Source of the DNA: Novosphingobium sp.
Lineage (GTDB): Bacteria; Pseudomonadota; Alphaproteobacteria; Sphingomonadales; Sphingomonadaceae
DNA: 62,846 nucleotides
Direction of reading: 5' to 3'
NCBI RefSeq assembly: GCF_019748365.1
Contig: NZ_JAIEPN010000018.1
Span: forward strand, 1 to 62,846
This document shows, one piece after another, positions 8,499 through 17,296 of the stretch; within the stretch, counting starts at the first letter, position 1, and each line of letters starts with the position of its first letter. The notes beneath the pieces were generated by a model. The model was not told the DNA's origin, ran no database searches, and was given only the letters and a program-made list of their open reading frames with translations. The translations under genes and the position numbers were made by a program.

Positions 8499-9507
8499 GG
8501 AAACCGTTGTTGTCGTGTGCCCGGGGCGGGGGACGTATAATGCGCCGGAGCTGGGCTATCTCGCGCGGCACCATGCGGGTTCGCCGTGGCTGGCGGACTT
8601 TGATGCTGTGCGCTCTGCTGCGGGGAAGCCGACGCTGAGCGATCTCGACGGCGCAAAGAAGTTCGATCCCAAGCTGCATCCGCGCGGGGATGTGGCGGCG
8701 CCGCTGATCCATGCCTGCGCCTTTCTGGATTTCCTGACGCTGGACCGGGAGCGGTTTGAAGTTGTCGCCGTGACCGGCAATTCGATGGGCTGGTATACGG
8801 CGCTTGCCTGCGCAGGCGCGGTTTCTGGCGAGCACGGGTTTGCGATTGCCGATGCGATGGGGATCAATTCGCAGAAGCATGCGCCCGGCGGGCAGGCGGT
8901 GATCGTGATCGCAGGCGAGGACTGGCGGGTTGATCCGGCGACCGTGCGTGCGGTCGAAGCGGCCTGCGCCAAGGTCGGCGTGCTGCCTTCGATCCGGCTG
9001 GGCGGGATGCTGGTGGTGGCGGGGCCGGAAGCGGCGCTTGATGCGCTGAATGCCGCCTTGCCGCCGCTGCCGCGCCCGCCGCTGCGGCTGCCGGGGCACG
9101 GGCCGTTTCACACGCCGCTGATGCAGCCGAGCGCGGACGCGGCGCGCGGCGCGCTGCCGGAGGCGTGGTTTGGCGCGCCGCAGGTGCCGCTGATCGACGG
9201 GCGCGGCAAGATCTGGCGGCGGTTCGAGACCGATCCTGTCGAGCTGTGGGACTATACTTTCGGGCACCAGATTCTCAGCGCTTACGACTTTACCGCAGCG
9301 ATGACCGTCGCGCTGAGGGAGTTCGCGCCGGACCGGGTGGTGCTGCTGGGGCCGGGCGAGACGCTGGGCGGCGCCATCGGGCAAACCATGATTGCGCAGC
9401 GATGGCTGGACATTGACAGCAAACATGTGTTCTCCCTCAGGCAGGAAGAGGATCCGTTTCTCGTCGCAATGGGCAGGGAAGCCCAGCGGCGGGTCTTAGC
9501 CATCTGA
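8491..9507 (+). CDS. Malonyl/acyl-carrier-protein transferase-like protein
   Basis: A FabD-type alpha/beta acyltransferase of 338 residues. The nucleophile elbow GNSMGWY has the catalytic Ser of GxSxG (about residue 94) and the catalytic His is in HGPFHTPLM, so the Ser-His dyad of malonyl-CoA:ACP transferases is intact. The start is a GTG with GGAG about 8 nt upstream, and it overlaps the E1 stop by 8 nt. The usual fatty-acid-synthesis neighbours (fabG, acpP) are absent. It probably moves an acyl group produced or used by the coupled E1; this is inference. Confidence 0.75.
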   Translation: MAKETVVVVCPGRGTYNAPELGYLARHHAGSPWLADFDAVRSAAGKPTLSDLDGAKKFDPKLHPRGDVAAPLIHACAFLDFLTLDRERFEVVAVTGNSMGWYTALACAGAVSGEHGFAIADAMGINSQKHAPGGQAVIVIAGEDWRVDPATVRAVEAACAKVGVLPSIRLGGMLVVAGPEAALDALNAALPPLPRPPLRLPGHGPFHTPLMQPSADAARGALPEAWFGAPQVPLIDGRGKIWRRFETDPVELWDYTFGHQILSAYDFTAAMTVALREFAPDRVVLLGPGETLGGAIGQTMIAQRWLDIDSKHVFSLRQEEDPFLVAMGREAQRRVLAI

Positions 9508-9510
9508 CCC

Positions 9511-9999
9511 ATGAGGTATCTCGTGAGCCAGCCGTCCGTCCTGTTTGTGTGCCTTGGGAACATCTGCCGCTCTCCGCTGGCGGAGGCCGCGCTGCGCGCC
9601 GAGGCGGTTGCGGCGGGGCTGGCTGTCACCGTCGATTCCGCGGGGACCGGCGGATGGCATGCGGGCGAGCCGCCGGACCACCGCGCGATTGCCGAAGCGG
9701 CGCGGCACGGCGTCGACATTTCGGGCTATCGCGCAAGGCAGGTCCGCCGCGAGGATTTCCAGCGCTTCGGCCATATCTTCGCGCTCGACCAGCAGAACCT
9801 GCGCGACCTGAAGCGGATCGAGCCGAGCGGCCTGCTGGGCCGCTCCACCGCGCGTATCAGCCTGCTGATGGACATGGTGCCGGGGCGCGAGGGAACCGCG
9901 GTGATCGATCCTTATGGCGGGAGCGCGGAAGACTTCGCGCAGACCTGGATCGATGTGCGCGAGGCGGCGCGCTACATCATCACGCGGCTGGCGGGCTAG
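9511..9999 (+). CDS. Low-molecular-weight protein-tyrosine phosphatase
   Basis: Removes phosphate from phosphotyrosine through a cysteinyl-phosphate. The P-loop VCLGNICRSPLAE (Cys14, Arg20) and the general-acid Asp in IDPYGG are present. The 162-residue length fits. The ATG at 9511 has no clear ribosome site, while a GTG at 9523 follows GAGG by about 7 nt and may be the true start. It lies 3 nt after the acyltransferase gene and its stop overlaps the convergent ada stop. Confidence 0.92.
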   Translation: MRYLVSQPSVLFVCLGNICRSPLAEAALRAEAVAAGLAVTVDSAGTGGWHAGEPPDHRAIAEAARHGVDISGYRARQVRREDFQRFGHIFALDQQNLRDLKRIEPSGLLGRSTARISLLMDMVPGREGTAVIDPYGGSAEDFAQTWIDVREAARYIITRLAG

Positions 10000-11060
10000 G
10001 CTTTGAGGCGCCGTTCGGCGTCGAGCAGGGCGCGCTTGCGATCGAGGCCCCAGCGGTAGCCGCCGAGGCTGCCGTCCGCGCGCAGGGCGCGGTGGCAGGG
10101 GATGAGCACGGCGATGCGGTTGGCGGCGCAGGCACTCGCTGCGGCGCGGACGGCGCGGGGCTTTTCGGCGCCGGCGGCGAGTTCCGAATAGCTGACCACA
10201 TCGCCGGGTTTGACGGACATCAGGAAGCGCCAGACGCGGATCTGGAAGGCAGTGCCGCGCAGATCAAGCGGGAGATCGGGGCGCGGGGCGGCCTGTTCGA
10301 GATGCTCGGCGAGTGCGGCCATCCAGGCATCGAGCGGGGCGGCTGCCGCCAGCGCGGCGGGAAGCAGCGCGGCCTTGGGGAACTCGGCGGCGAGCTGGGC
10401 AAGCAGGCGCTCCGCGCTTTCGCCGAACTGGACGAAGCAGACGCCGCGCTGCGTGGCGGCCATCATCAGGAACCCAAGGGCGGTTTCGCGGGTGGCATGG
10501 ACGATATGCTCGCCCTCGCCGCCCGCGCGGTAGGCGCTAGGAGTCATGCCAAGGCTGCCATCGGCCATATCGTAGATGCGGCTGGTCGAGCCGAAGCCGG
10601 CGTCGAGCCCGGCTTCGAGCACCCCTTCGCCTTCGCGCAAGGCCAGCTTGAAGCGGGCAAGGCGCTGCGCGGCCTGATACTCGCGCGGGGAGACGCCGAG
10701 CGCGGCCTTGAAGGCGCGCTGGAAATGCGTGGGAGCCATGCCCGCCTGATCGGCGAGGTGGGCGAGCGTGAGGCTCTCCTCGGCATGGCTGACGATATAG
10801 GCCGCCATGGCCTGCATCAGCGAGGTGGCCGGTTCCTGCGCGGCAGCGGGGTGGCAGCGGCGGCAGGCGCGGAAACCCGCCGCTTCGGCTTCGGCGGGGG
10901 CGGCGAAGAAGCTGACATTTGCGCGCTTGGCGGGGCGTGAGGGGCAGGAGGGGCGGCAATAGACGCCGGTCGTCTTCACAGCATAGACGAACTGGCCGTC
11001 CGCGGCCTTGTCGCGCGCGGTGACTTGCTGCCAGCGGGTTTCATCGAGCGTATCGGTCAT
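9996..11060 (-). CDS. ada: Bifunctional DNA methyl-transfer repair protein and activator Ada
   Basis: Repairs O6-methylguanine and methylphosphotriesters and activates the adaptive response. In order: the Zn domain with Cys35/Cys39/Cys66/Cys69 (TGVYCRPSC, CRRCHP), an AraC-type helix-turn-helix (around residues 85-180), and the C-terminal alkyltransferase with active Cys in IPCHRALRADG and GGYRWG. All four zinc ligands and the acceptor Cys are intact. The ATG at 11060 follows AAAGGC; it lies 17 nt after the flavoprotein gene, so the two form an operon. Length 354, as in E. coli Ada. Confidence 0.95.
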   Translation of the reverse strand: MTDTLDETRWQQVTARDKAADGQFVYAVKTTGVYCRPSCPSRPAKRANVSFFAAPAEAEAAGFRACRRCHPAAAQEPATSLMQAMAAYIVSHAEESLTLAHLADQAGMAPTHFQRAFKAALGVSPREYQAAQRLARFKLALREGEGVLEAGLDAGFGSTSRIYDMADGSLGMTPSAYRAGGEGEHIVHATRETALGFLMMAATQRGVCFVQFGESAERLLAQLAAEFPKAALLPAALAAAAPLDAWMAALAEHLEQAAPRPDLPLDLRGTAFQIRVWRFLMSVKPGDVVSYSELAAGAEKPRAVRAAASACAANRIAVLIPCHRALRADGSLGGYRWGLDRKRALLDAERRLKA

Positions 11061-11077
11061 GGCCTTGCCTTTCGCTA

Positions 11078-11758
11078 TCACGCGGCGCGGGCGCGGTCGA
11101 CGTCGGGGCTGCGGTAGACCGCCTCCGGGATCGTCGCGAGGGTCGAAGGGCGAAGCTGCGGGCCGAGGCCGTAGAACTTCTGGAAGCTCATGATGAGGGG
11201 CCGCCAGAGATCGGGATCGATGCGGTTCGGATCATCCGCCGAAACGATGCTTTCGTGGAGATGCACGCGGGTGATCCGCGCCTCGAAGGTAAGGATCTTG
11301 CCGGCCTGCGCGGGATCATCCTCGGCGAGGGCATGGACCGCCTCGATGCGCGCCTCGAGCTGGACAGGGGCTTCGGCGCCGCGGGGCGGGGCGACGGACT
11401 CGGACGGAACCGGGGTGAGCCCGGCGCGGGCGAACTTGTCGCCCACATGGCGGTAGCCGCGCGCGGCCTTGTAGGCGGGGACGGGATCGCTGGCGGTGGT
11501 GAGCGCGAGGGCATCGACGTGATGCGCCATCGCGGCGGAAGGCAGGTTGATCACCACTTCGCGGCGCGCGAGCAGGTTCCGCGCGGTCTGCGAGGCGGCG
11601 CCCAGGCCAAGCATGGCGCGCCAGCCGAGCCAGAACACCGAGGACATCGGCGCGAGATTGGCGCTGCCGTCGTCGTTCAGCGTGCTGAGCAGCGCAACGG
11701 GCGTGCCGAAATAGAGGATCGCGGGTTCGCGGGTGACGATCGGAGGCGTGGCGGGCAT
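11078..11758 (-). CDS. Flavin-reductase-like FMN-binding protein
   Basis: A 226-residue split-barrel flavoprotein. YFGTPVALLSTLNDDGSANLAPMSSVFW is the FMN-binding N-terminal block of the flavin reductase/PNPOx superfamily, followed by SQTARNLLARREVVINLP. The C-terminal half carries the conserved ARITRVHLHESIV. Such proteins reduce or bind FMN or use it for oxidoreduction. It is the first gene of the ada operon, which suggests a role with alkylation damage or its products (inference). Confidence 0.8.
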   Translation of the reverse strand: MPATPPIVTREPAILYFGTPVALLSTLNDDGSANLAPMSSVFWLGWRAMLGLGAASQTARNLLARREVVINLPSAAMAHHVDALALTTASDPVPAYKAARGYRHVGDKFARAGLTPVPSESVAPPRGAEAPVQLEARIEAVHALAEDDPAQAGKILTFEARITRVHLHESIVSADDPNRIDPDLWRPLIMSFQKFYGLGPQLRPSTLATIPEAVYRSPDVDRARAA

Positions 11759-11845
11759 CGGCGGGGTTCCTTGCGGGGATTGGCTGGAACCCTTTTGGCC
11801 GATGCGGCGCGGCGGGGCGCTCCGGAGCTTGCGGTGCAATTCCCG

Positions 11846-12292
11846 TCACGGCTTGGCTGGTGCGGCTTCCTGCTGCGCGGCCATGCAGGTGTTCACCATG
11901 TCGAGATAGGCCGAGACGGTACGGCGCTGCTCCTCGCTCATCCGCGCGGCGGCGGCGATCATCGCTTCGGCGACGGGCAGGAGATCGAGCGCGGCACGCT
12001 CCAGCGCGGTGGGGGTCATCGACACGAGAACGCTGCGGCGGTCCTCGGGGTTCGCCTTGCGCACGATCATCCGCTTGCCCTCGAGCCGGTCGAGCAGCGC
12101 GGTGACGGAGGCCGAAGGCATCGACAGGCGCCTGCCGAGTTCGCCCGGCGAAAGATCGCCGCCCACTTGCAGGTGTTCGAGCGCGGCGACTTCGGCGAGG
12201 CCGATCTTCATGCGGCGGCCAGCGAAAGACGTGAAACTGAACAGCGCGGCGGCGTGGCGTTGCCATTCGAAGGTGAGTGCTTCCGGGCTCAT
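11846..12292 (-). CDS. MarR-family transcriptional regulator
   Basis: A 148-residue winged-helix regulator. The helix-turn-helix and wing read GDLSPGELGRRLSMPSASVTALLDRLEGK and MIVRKANPEDRRSVLVSMT, with the conserved wing Asp-Arg-Arg. Start ATG complement at 12290-12292, after GAGAG. It is divergent from the MipA-like gene across a 74-nt AT-rich gap, so it probably controls that gene and itself. Confidence 0.9.
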   Translation of the reverse strand: MSPEALTFEWQRHAAALFSFTSFAGRRMKIGLAEVAALEHLQVGGDLSPGELGRRLSMPSASVTALLDRLEGKRMIVRKANPEDRRSVLVSMTPTALERAALDLLPVAEAMIAAAARMSEEQRRTVSAYLDMVNTCMAAQQEAAPAKP

Positions 12293-12366
12293 ATTTCTCT
12301 CACATACCGAGATAGTAGATATTAAAGTATTCCGAGTCTCGAGCATGATTGATAGATGGACCGACC
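12293..12366. promoter_or_regulatory. Divergent control region between MarR and MipA-like genes
   Basis: The 74-nt gap is clearly more AT-rich than its surroundings (for example ATAGTAGATATTAAAGTATT at about 12312-12331). It must hold both promoters and, if the MarR protein acts here, its operator. I could not find a clean palindrome by eye. Confidence 0.45.
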
Positions 12367-13158
12367 ATGAGCACGCAATCCCCGCTTGCGCCGCTGATGG
12401 GTCTGGCCCTCGGCATGGCACTTCTCCCCGCCCCGGCCAGCGCGGCTGACGGCATGGTCGGCATGGGTCTGGGGGTGGCGCCGCCTTATCCCGGCGCACG
12501 CGAGGTAATCCTGGTGCCGCTGCCCGCGCTGGAAGTGACGACCGGCGCGGTGACCTGGCGGACCAACAATTTCGGCGTCGAGGCCGGCCTGCCGCTGGGC
12601 GGCGGGGTGAGCGCCGGGCCGATCCTGCGCGTCGATGCCGGTCGTGGCTCGCTGTTTGCAGTGAAGGACGCGGTGATCGCCCGGCTCGTTCGGGTCAAGG
12701 CCGCACCCGAGGCAGGCGGCTTCGTTGAATTCGGCCGGCCATTGGGCGCGGGCGTGCAGCTGCGCGGGCGCGCCTCGCTGGTGCAGGGATTTGGCGCCGG
12801 GCACGGCGGCCTGCTCGGCGAGGCGAGCGTGACGGTGCTGGTGCCTGCTGCGCCGCGCCTGATGCTGGGCATTTCGCTGCAGGCGAGCTGGCAGGACCGG
12901 CGCTATGCTGCGGCCTATTTCGGCGTCGACCGGGCCGGCGCGGCGGCTTCGGGGCTGCCGGAATTCGCAGGCCGCGCGGGTTTGCGCGATCTGGGTGTCG
13001 GGTTCTTTGCGAGCCGGACGCTTTCGCGCCGCTGGTCGGCGAGCTTGCTGGGCACGCTGAGCCGTTTGCAGGGAAGCGCGGCGCGATCACCGGTGGTGCG
13101 CTTGCGCGGGCGGGCGGAACAGGTCTTCGGCGGGCTGGCGCTCGCCTATCGGTTCTGA
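12367..13158 (+). CDS. MipA/OmpV-family outer-membrane protein
   Basis: A 263-residue exported beta-barrel. The signal peptide ends at PASAADG, and the family's opening VAPPYPGAR, WRTNNFGVEAG and the ending LALAYRF (terminal Phe, typical of outer-membrane barrels) are visible. MipA/OmpV proteins act as scaffolds or small-molecule channels. The ATG at 12367 follows GATGGA. Divergent from the MarR regulator, which suggests drug- or phenol-responsive control. Confidence 0.85.
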   Translation: MSTQSPLAPLMGLALGMALLPAPASAADGMVGMGLGVAPPYPGAREVILVPLPALEVTTGAVTWRTNNFGVEAGLPLGGGVSAGPILRVDAGRGSLFAVKDAVIARLVRVKAAPEAGGFVEFGRPLGAGVQLRGRASLVQGFGAGHGGLLGEASVTVLVPAAPRLMLGISLQASWQDRRYAAAYFGVDRAGAAASGLPEFAGRAGLRDLGVGFFASRTLSRRWSASLLGTLSRLQGSAARSPVVRLRGRAEQVFGGLALAYRF

Positions 13159-13171
13159 AGGAGCGCGGGTG

Positions 13172-13660
13172 ATGCCCTTGCCACCTGCCGGGGACCGCCC
13201 CGCAATCCGGGGGAGCCTGCTCGGCGCGCTGCTCGCGCTTGGGGTCAACCTCGGCATCCAGCTTTTCGGCGTGGGTGAGGAGCCGGCGGGGGCCGGTTAT
13301 CCCGGGCCGGTCAACGCCGTGATCTATCAGATTGTGCCGTTCGTGTGGATCGGCCTGTTCGCGGCGATCGGCACGGCCTGGTTCCTGCTGCGCGCGGGTG
13401 GACGGTCTAGCGCAGTGCCTGCGGCGGCGGCGGCGCTGCTGCTCGCCAATTGCGCGCTCTATCCGGTCTATACGCTAGGCTTTTCCTCGCGCGAGCTGGG
13501 CCTTGCCGGCAATGGCCTCACGGCAGTGCTCGCCGCCTTTGCCATCGGCGCCGCGCTCGAACGCTGCCCCCGCGCCGCGCTGCTCATGGTGCCGGTGGTG
13601 ATCTGGGTTGCGCTCGCCTCGATCGGGCTGGTCGCGGTGATGACCGGGCGGACATTCTGA
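13172..13660 (+). CDS. TspO/MBR-like membrane protein (first of two)
   Basis: About 162 residues with five hydrophobic helices. The block VIYQIVPFVWIGLFAAIGTAW resembles the P-x-x-W-x-x-x-Y/F-x-x-M/I-G helix of TspO/MBR proteins, which bind porphyrins and sterols. The ATG at 13172 lies 8 nt after AAGGAG; the GTG at 13169 is too close. It starts 13 nt after the MipA gene and is followed directly by a second protein of the same kind, so all three are probably one operon. Family call rests on pattern only. Confidence 0.55.
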   Translation: MPLPPAGDRPAIRGSLLGALLALGVNLGIQLFGVGEEPAGAGYPGPVNAVIYQIVPFVWIGLFAAIGTAWFLLRAGGRSSAVPAAAAALLLANCALYPVYTLGFSSRELGLAGNGLTAVLAAFAIGAALERCPRAALLMVPVVIWVALASIGLVAVMTGRTF

Positions 13661-13678
13661 ATGAGAGGGAACCCGGCC

Positions 13679-14410
13679 ATGCTGCGAGGATTGCCGCGCC
13701 AGATGGCGGTTGTTGCGGGGCTCTTGATCATGCTCGGGCTGAATCTCGGGCTCGGTGCAGACCCGGCCGATCTGGCGGGTGAGGGGCGCACCGGGGTCTA
13801 TGCGCGCTACCCCAATGCGTTTGCGCCGCATCCGTTTACCTTTGCCATCTGGCTGCCGATTTTTGCTGGCGCGGCGGCCTTGACCATCGTTCAGGCGCGG
13901 CCTGCACGGCGGCTCGATGCAGTGCTCGATGCGGCAGGACCGTGGGCGGCCGCTGCCTTCGGACTGGTTGGCCTGACGGCGCTGACGCCGCTCGGCCTGA
14001 GCAACGTCGTGGTCGCGCTGGCGCTGGGGGCGAGCCTTGCCGCGCTCGCGGCGGCCCGGCCTTGCGCGCGCGGGGCGGACCGCTGGCTGGTGCGCGCGCC
14101 GCTCGGCCTCCTTGCGGGCTGGCTGGTCGTGGCGACGGCGCTCAACCTTTGCCAGCTTGCGGTCATGCTGGGCGTGACGATCGGACCGGCAGTGGCGGCG
14201 GTGCTGATGATCGGCGCAGGGCTGGCGGGGATGGCCATAACGCGGCGCTCGGGCGAGCCGGCGGCGGTGCTGGCACTGATCTGGGCGGGCGCGGGCATTC
14301 TTGCGGCGCACCCAGAAGAAGTGGCGATATGGCTGGGTCTATCCGGCATGATTCTGGCCATTATCCAGAAAAATTACCCAGAAGGCAAGATAAGACAAAA
14401 TATAGTTTAA
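13679..14410 (+). CDS. TspO/MBR-like membrane protein (second of two)
   Basis: About 243 residues with seven or more hydrophobic helices. PHPFTFAIWLPIFAGAAAL and AGWLVVATALNLCQL match the pattern of long TspO/MBR-related proteins (FAIWxxIY and GWxxVATxxN). The ATG at 13679 follows AGAGGGA by 8 nt; an earlier ATG at 13661, touching the previous stop, is possible. The last ~15 codons (after ILAII) become AT-rich (KNYPEGKIRQNIV), as if the original 3' end had been replaced by the AT-rich segment that follows. Confidence 0.55.
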   Translation: MLRGLPRQMAVVAGLLIMLGLNLGLGADPADLAGEGRTGVYARYPNAFAPHPFTFAIWLPIFAGAAALTIVQARPARRLDAVLDAAGPWAAAAFGLVGLTALTPLGLSNVVVALALGASLAALAAARPCARGADRWLVRAPLGLLAGWLVVATALNLCQLAVMLGVTIGPAVAAVLMIGAGLAGMAITRRSGEPAAVLALIWAGAGILAAHPEEVAIWLGLSGMILAIIQKNYPEGKIRQNIV

Positions 14411-14616
14411 AATATACATCCAGAAATTTACGAGTTTATCGGGGAAATGATATCAGGATATTTGGATTTAAGCGTTATCTCAATAAGATAATATCTGATT
14501 ATTTCATGATTTCATCGTTAATTCTGCCTAACTCTGTTGATTCACCCGAATTCTAACATGCCGATTAACGCTCTGCACCCTACCCCGGAACGATCATCAA
14601 CAGGGGGATTCCGATC
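14411..14616. other. AT-rich intergenic segment
   Basis: From about 14360 to 14560 the base composition drops to roughly one-third G+C, against about two-thirds elsewhere. It includes small palindromes such as AGATAATATCT near 14485. No coding frame is convincing. It probably contains the promoter of the GH74-like gene and may be foreign DNA. Confidence 0.7.
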
Positions 14617-17280
14617 ATGTCCTTGCGCCGATCGCTGCTTGCTATCCTTTCGATCTCTGCCGCGCCGGTGGCGTTGGCCCAGTCTGCGCCGCCCTTGTCC
14701 GGACCTGCGCCGGCATCGCCCGCCGGCACCGCGACGCCGCCCAGCCTGGGGCCGTGGGACCGCAGTTCCGAATGGCGCTGGCAGCCGGTCGCGATCGGTG
14801 CCGGGGGCTTCATGCGCGGCATGGTGATGCATCCCAGCTATGCCGATATCCGCTACGCCCGCTCCGATACCTGGGGCGCGTTCCGCTGGGACACCAGGAC
14901 GCAGCGCTGGGTGCAGATGGTGACGCCGCGTGCGATCCCGGCGAGCGCGACGGTTGCGCGTTCGGACAACCTTGCGCAGCGCTACCAGCTCACGGCCAAT
15001 CCGCTTGGTGGCGGGGTGTCGTCGGTCGCCATCGATCCGCGCAGCAGATCGCGGGTCTACCTTGCCATGGCGCCGAGCGCGCCCGGTGACATCACCGGCA
15101 ATGCTGCCTTCACCGGCAATGTCTACGCAAGCCGCGACGGCGGGCGGACGTTCACGCCGGCGCGCGGGCTCGATCTGCCCGGCTATGTCAACAGCCAGTG
15201 CAGCGACAAGGAACTCGACGCGATGAACACGCGTGGCGAGCGCCTGGGGGTCGATCCCAACAATCCCAATGTCCTCTACCTCGGCTCGCAACGGAACGGG
15301 CTCTACATGAGCAACGATACCGGTGCCTCGTTCCGGGCGGTGACCGGCGCGGGCGCGCCCGGGGCCTGCACCAACCTCATCAATGTGCTGTTCGACAAGC
15401 GCCTGACCATGCGCCGGGTCATCGGCGGCAAGTCGATGATAGTCAGCCGCAACATCTACATCGTCGGCGCGACGACCACGGTGCGCGAGGGGGTCGATGC
15501 GAACGGGCAGAAGACGAGGGCCGAACTCTATACCGCCAATATCTATCGCTCCGCCGATGGCGGCGCGAGCTGGACCGATATCTCGACCGGGCCGGGCGCG
15601 ATTTTCGAGAATCCGGAGGACTTCGGCGGCACCGCGATCGATGGGCAGGGCCGGGTGTGGATCACCGCAGGCCGCAAGGTAGCGGTCTACGAGGGAGGCC
15701 AATGGCGCAGCACCTACGTCTACCGCGCGGGCAATGCCATCGCGATCGACCCGACCAATCCGCAGCACGCCTATGTCAGCGATCCCTATACGCTCGGCCT
15801 TTCGCGCACCAACGACGGCGGCCTCACCTGGACCGATCTCGGCGAGAACCGCTCGATCCGTTCGGGTGACGGGATCGACTGGATCAACAAGCGCGCCCGG
15901 CATTTTCCCGCCACCGCCAGCCTGATGTTCGATCCCAACGTGCCCACGGCTGCGGGCAAGGGCCGGCTCTGGGCCTCGGGTGGCAACGACGGGATCTACT
16001 ACGCCGATCTCGACGAGGCGCGGCAGGTGGACTGGACGGTCGGTGTCGACTGGGTGGAGCTTGCCAAGGGCATCGAGCAGATGGTCGGCCAGAACATCGT
16101 GATCCCGCCCGGCGGCAACAATGCGGCGATCCTCACGGTGGAGGACGAGGTGCTGTTCCGCGTGACCAATCCGACGAAGTTCACCGCGCAGCACTTCGAC
16201 GTGGACCTCACGCAAGGCTACAACAACAACCTCGCCTCGAATGGCATGGTGGCCTACAGCCCGGACACGCCCTCGGTCATGGTGACGAACCCGGCCAACC
16301 TTTTTGCCAGCGGCTATCGCGGCGGCGCGTGGGAAACCAACTTCGCCAGCTATTCGGTGAACTATGGCCAGAACTGGTCGATCCTGCCCTCGATCACGGT
16401 GACGCCCGACCATCTGCGCAACACGCCCAACACCCTCGTGGCCGGGCAGATCGCGATTTCGGCGCGCGGCAACGTGCTGCCGGGCAAGGGCCAGCCGGTG
16501 TGGACGGGCAAGGACAACATCGTCTGGCTGACGCTGGGAAGCCCGAGTCCCTACTGGGGTTTCGGCTCCTACAACCAGCCGCCGCGCTATTCGATGGACG
16601 GCGGCAAGACCTGGGAGATCGGGCAGGTCTATGACCAGAACGGCCAGCGCGTCGACTTCGACAATGCGGGCTTCCAGATGATCTTCGGCAATGCTGCCAA
16701 GCAGTTTGCCGTAGTGGCCGATCCGGTCACGCCGCTCACGTTCTATGCGGTGACGGTCGCCAAGTTCATGGTGACCACCGACGGCGGCAAGACCTGGCGG
16801 ATGAACCCGGGCAAGGCGAGCCCGTTCGATCCGGCCTACCCCTTCTTCATCAACGCCAAGCTGAAAGCCGTACCGGGCCGCAAGGGCGATCTGTGGTTCA
16901 CCTCCGGACCGGGCGATCCGCGCGCGGGCGGCTACCTGTTCCACTCGACCGACGGCGGGCTGAACTGGACACGGATCCCGACGGCCAAGACCCATGAGAT
17001 CGCCATCGGCCGGGGTGCCCCGGGGACCGACTATGCGCTCTACATGTATGGCAAGCCGACCGAGGCGCAGCCCTGGGGCGTGTGGCGGTCGGATGACAAG
17101 GGCCGGAACTGGTATCTCGTTTCGGGCGACGGTGTGACGGGCTATCCGATGAACACGCTGAACGAGACGTCGGACCTTGCCGCGAGCTGGGACCGCGAAG
17201 GGTTGCTCTACATCTCCTATGGCGGGATGAGCTTTGGCTGGGGATACCAGAAGCGGCTTGGCATTCCCTATCCGAACTAG
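14617..17280 (+). CDS. Secreted GH74-like beta-propeller (xyloglucanase/sortilin-type BNR repeats)
   Basis: An 887-residue exported protein: a signal peptide to about residue 22 (SAAPVALAQS), then two seven-bladed-propeller-like modules full of Asp-box/BNR turns (SRDGGRTF, SNDTGASF, SADGGASW, TNDGGLTW, SMDGGKTW, TTDGGKTW, STDGGLNW). GGFMRGMVMHPSYADI followed by ARSDTWGAFRWD and GERLGVDPNNPNVLYLG align with the GH74 opening, including the Asp in the RSD motif where GH74 enzymes have RTDVGG. Activity on xyloglucan is not certain: there is no carbohydrate-binding module and no other glycan gene nearby. It has its own hairpin terminator. Confidence 0.75.
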   Translation: MSLRRSLLAILSISAAPVALAQSAPPLSGPAPASPAGTATPPSLGPWDRSSEWRWQPVAIGAGGFMRGMVMHPSYADIRYARSDTWGAFRWDTRTQRWVQMVTPRAIPASATVARSDNLAQRYQLTANPLGGGVSSVAIDPRSRSRVYLAMAPSAPGDITGNAAFTGNVYASRDGGRTFTPARGLDLPGYVNSQCSDKELDAMNTRGERLGVDPNNPNVLYLGSQRNGLYMSNDTGASFRAVTGAGAPGACTNLINVLFDKRLTMRRVIGGKSMIVSRNIYIVGATTTVREGVDANGQKTRAELYTANIYRSADGGASWTDISTGPGAIFENPEDFGGTAIDGQGRVWITAGRKVAVYEGGQWRSTYVYRAGNAIAIDPTNPQHAYVSDPYTLGLSRTNDGGLTWTDLGENRSIRSGDGIDWINKRARHFPATASLMFDPNVPTAAGKGRLWASGGNDGIYYADLDEARQVDWTVGVDWVELAKGIEQMVGQNIVIPPGGNNAAILTVEDEVLFRVTNPTKFTAQHFDVDLTQGYNNNLASNGMVAYSPDTPSVMVTNPANLFASGYRGGAWETNFASYSVNYGQNWSILPSITVTPDHLRNTPNTLVAGQIAISARGNVLPGKGQPVWTGKDNIVWLTLGSPSPYWGFGSYNQPPRYSMDGGKTWEIGQVYDQNGQRVDFDNAGFQMIFGNAAKQFAVVADPVTPLTFYAVTVAKFMVTTDGGKTWRMNPGKASPFDPAYPFFINAKLKAVPGRKGDLWFTSGPGDPRAGGYLFHSTDGGLNWTRIPTAKTHEIAIGRGAPGTDYALYMYGKPTEAQPWGVWRSDDKGRNWYLVSGDGVTGYPMNTLNETSDLAASWDREGLLYISYGGMSFGWGYQKRLGIPYPN

Positions 17281-17296
17281 GGGAACGCCCGGGTCA

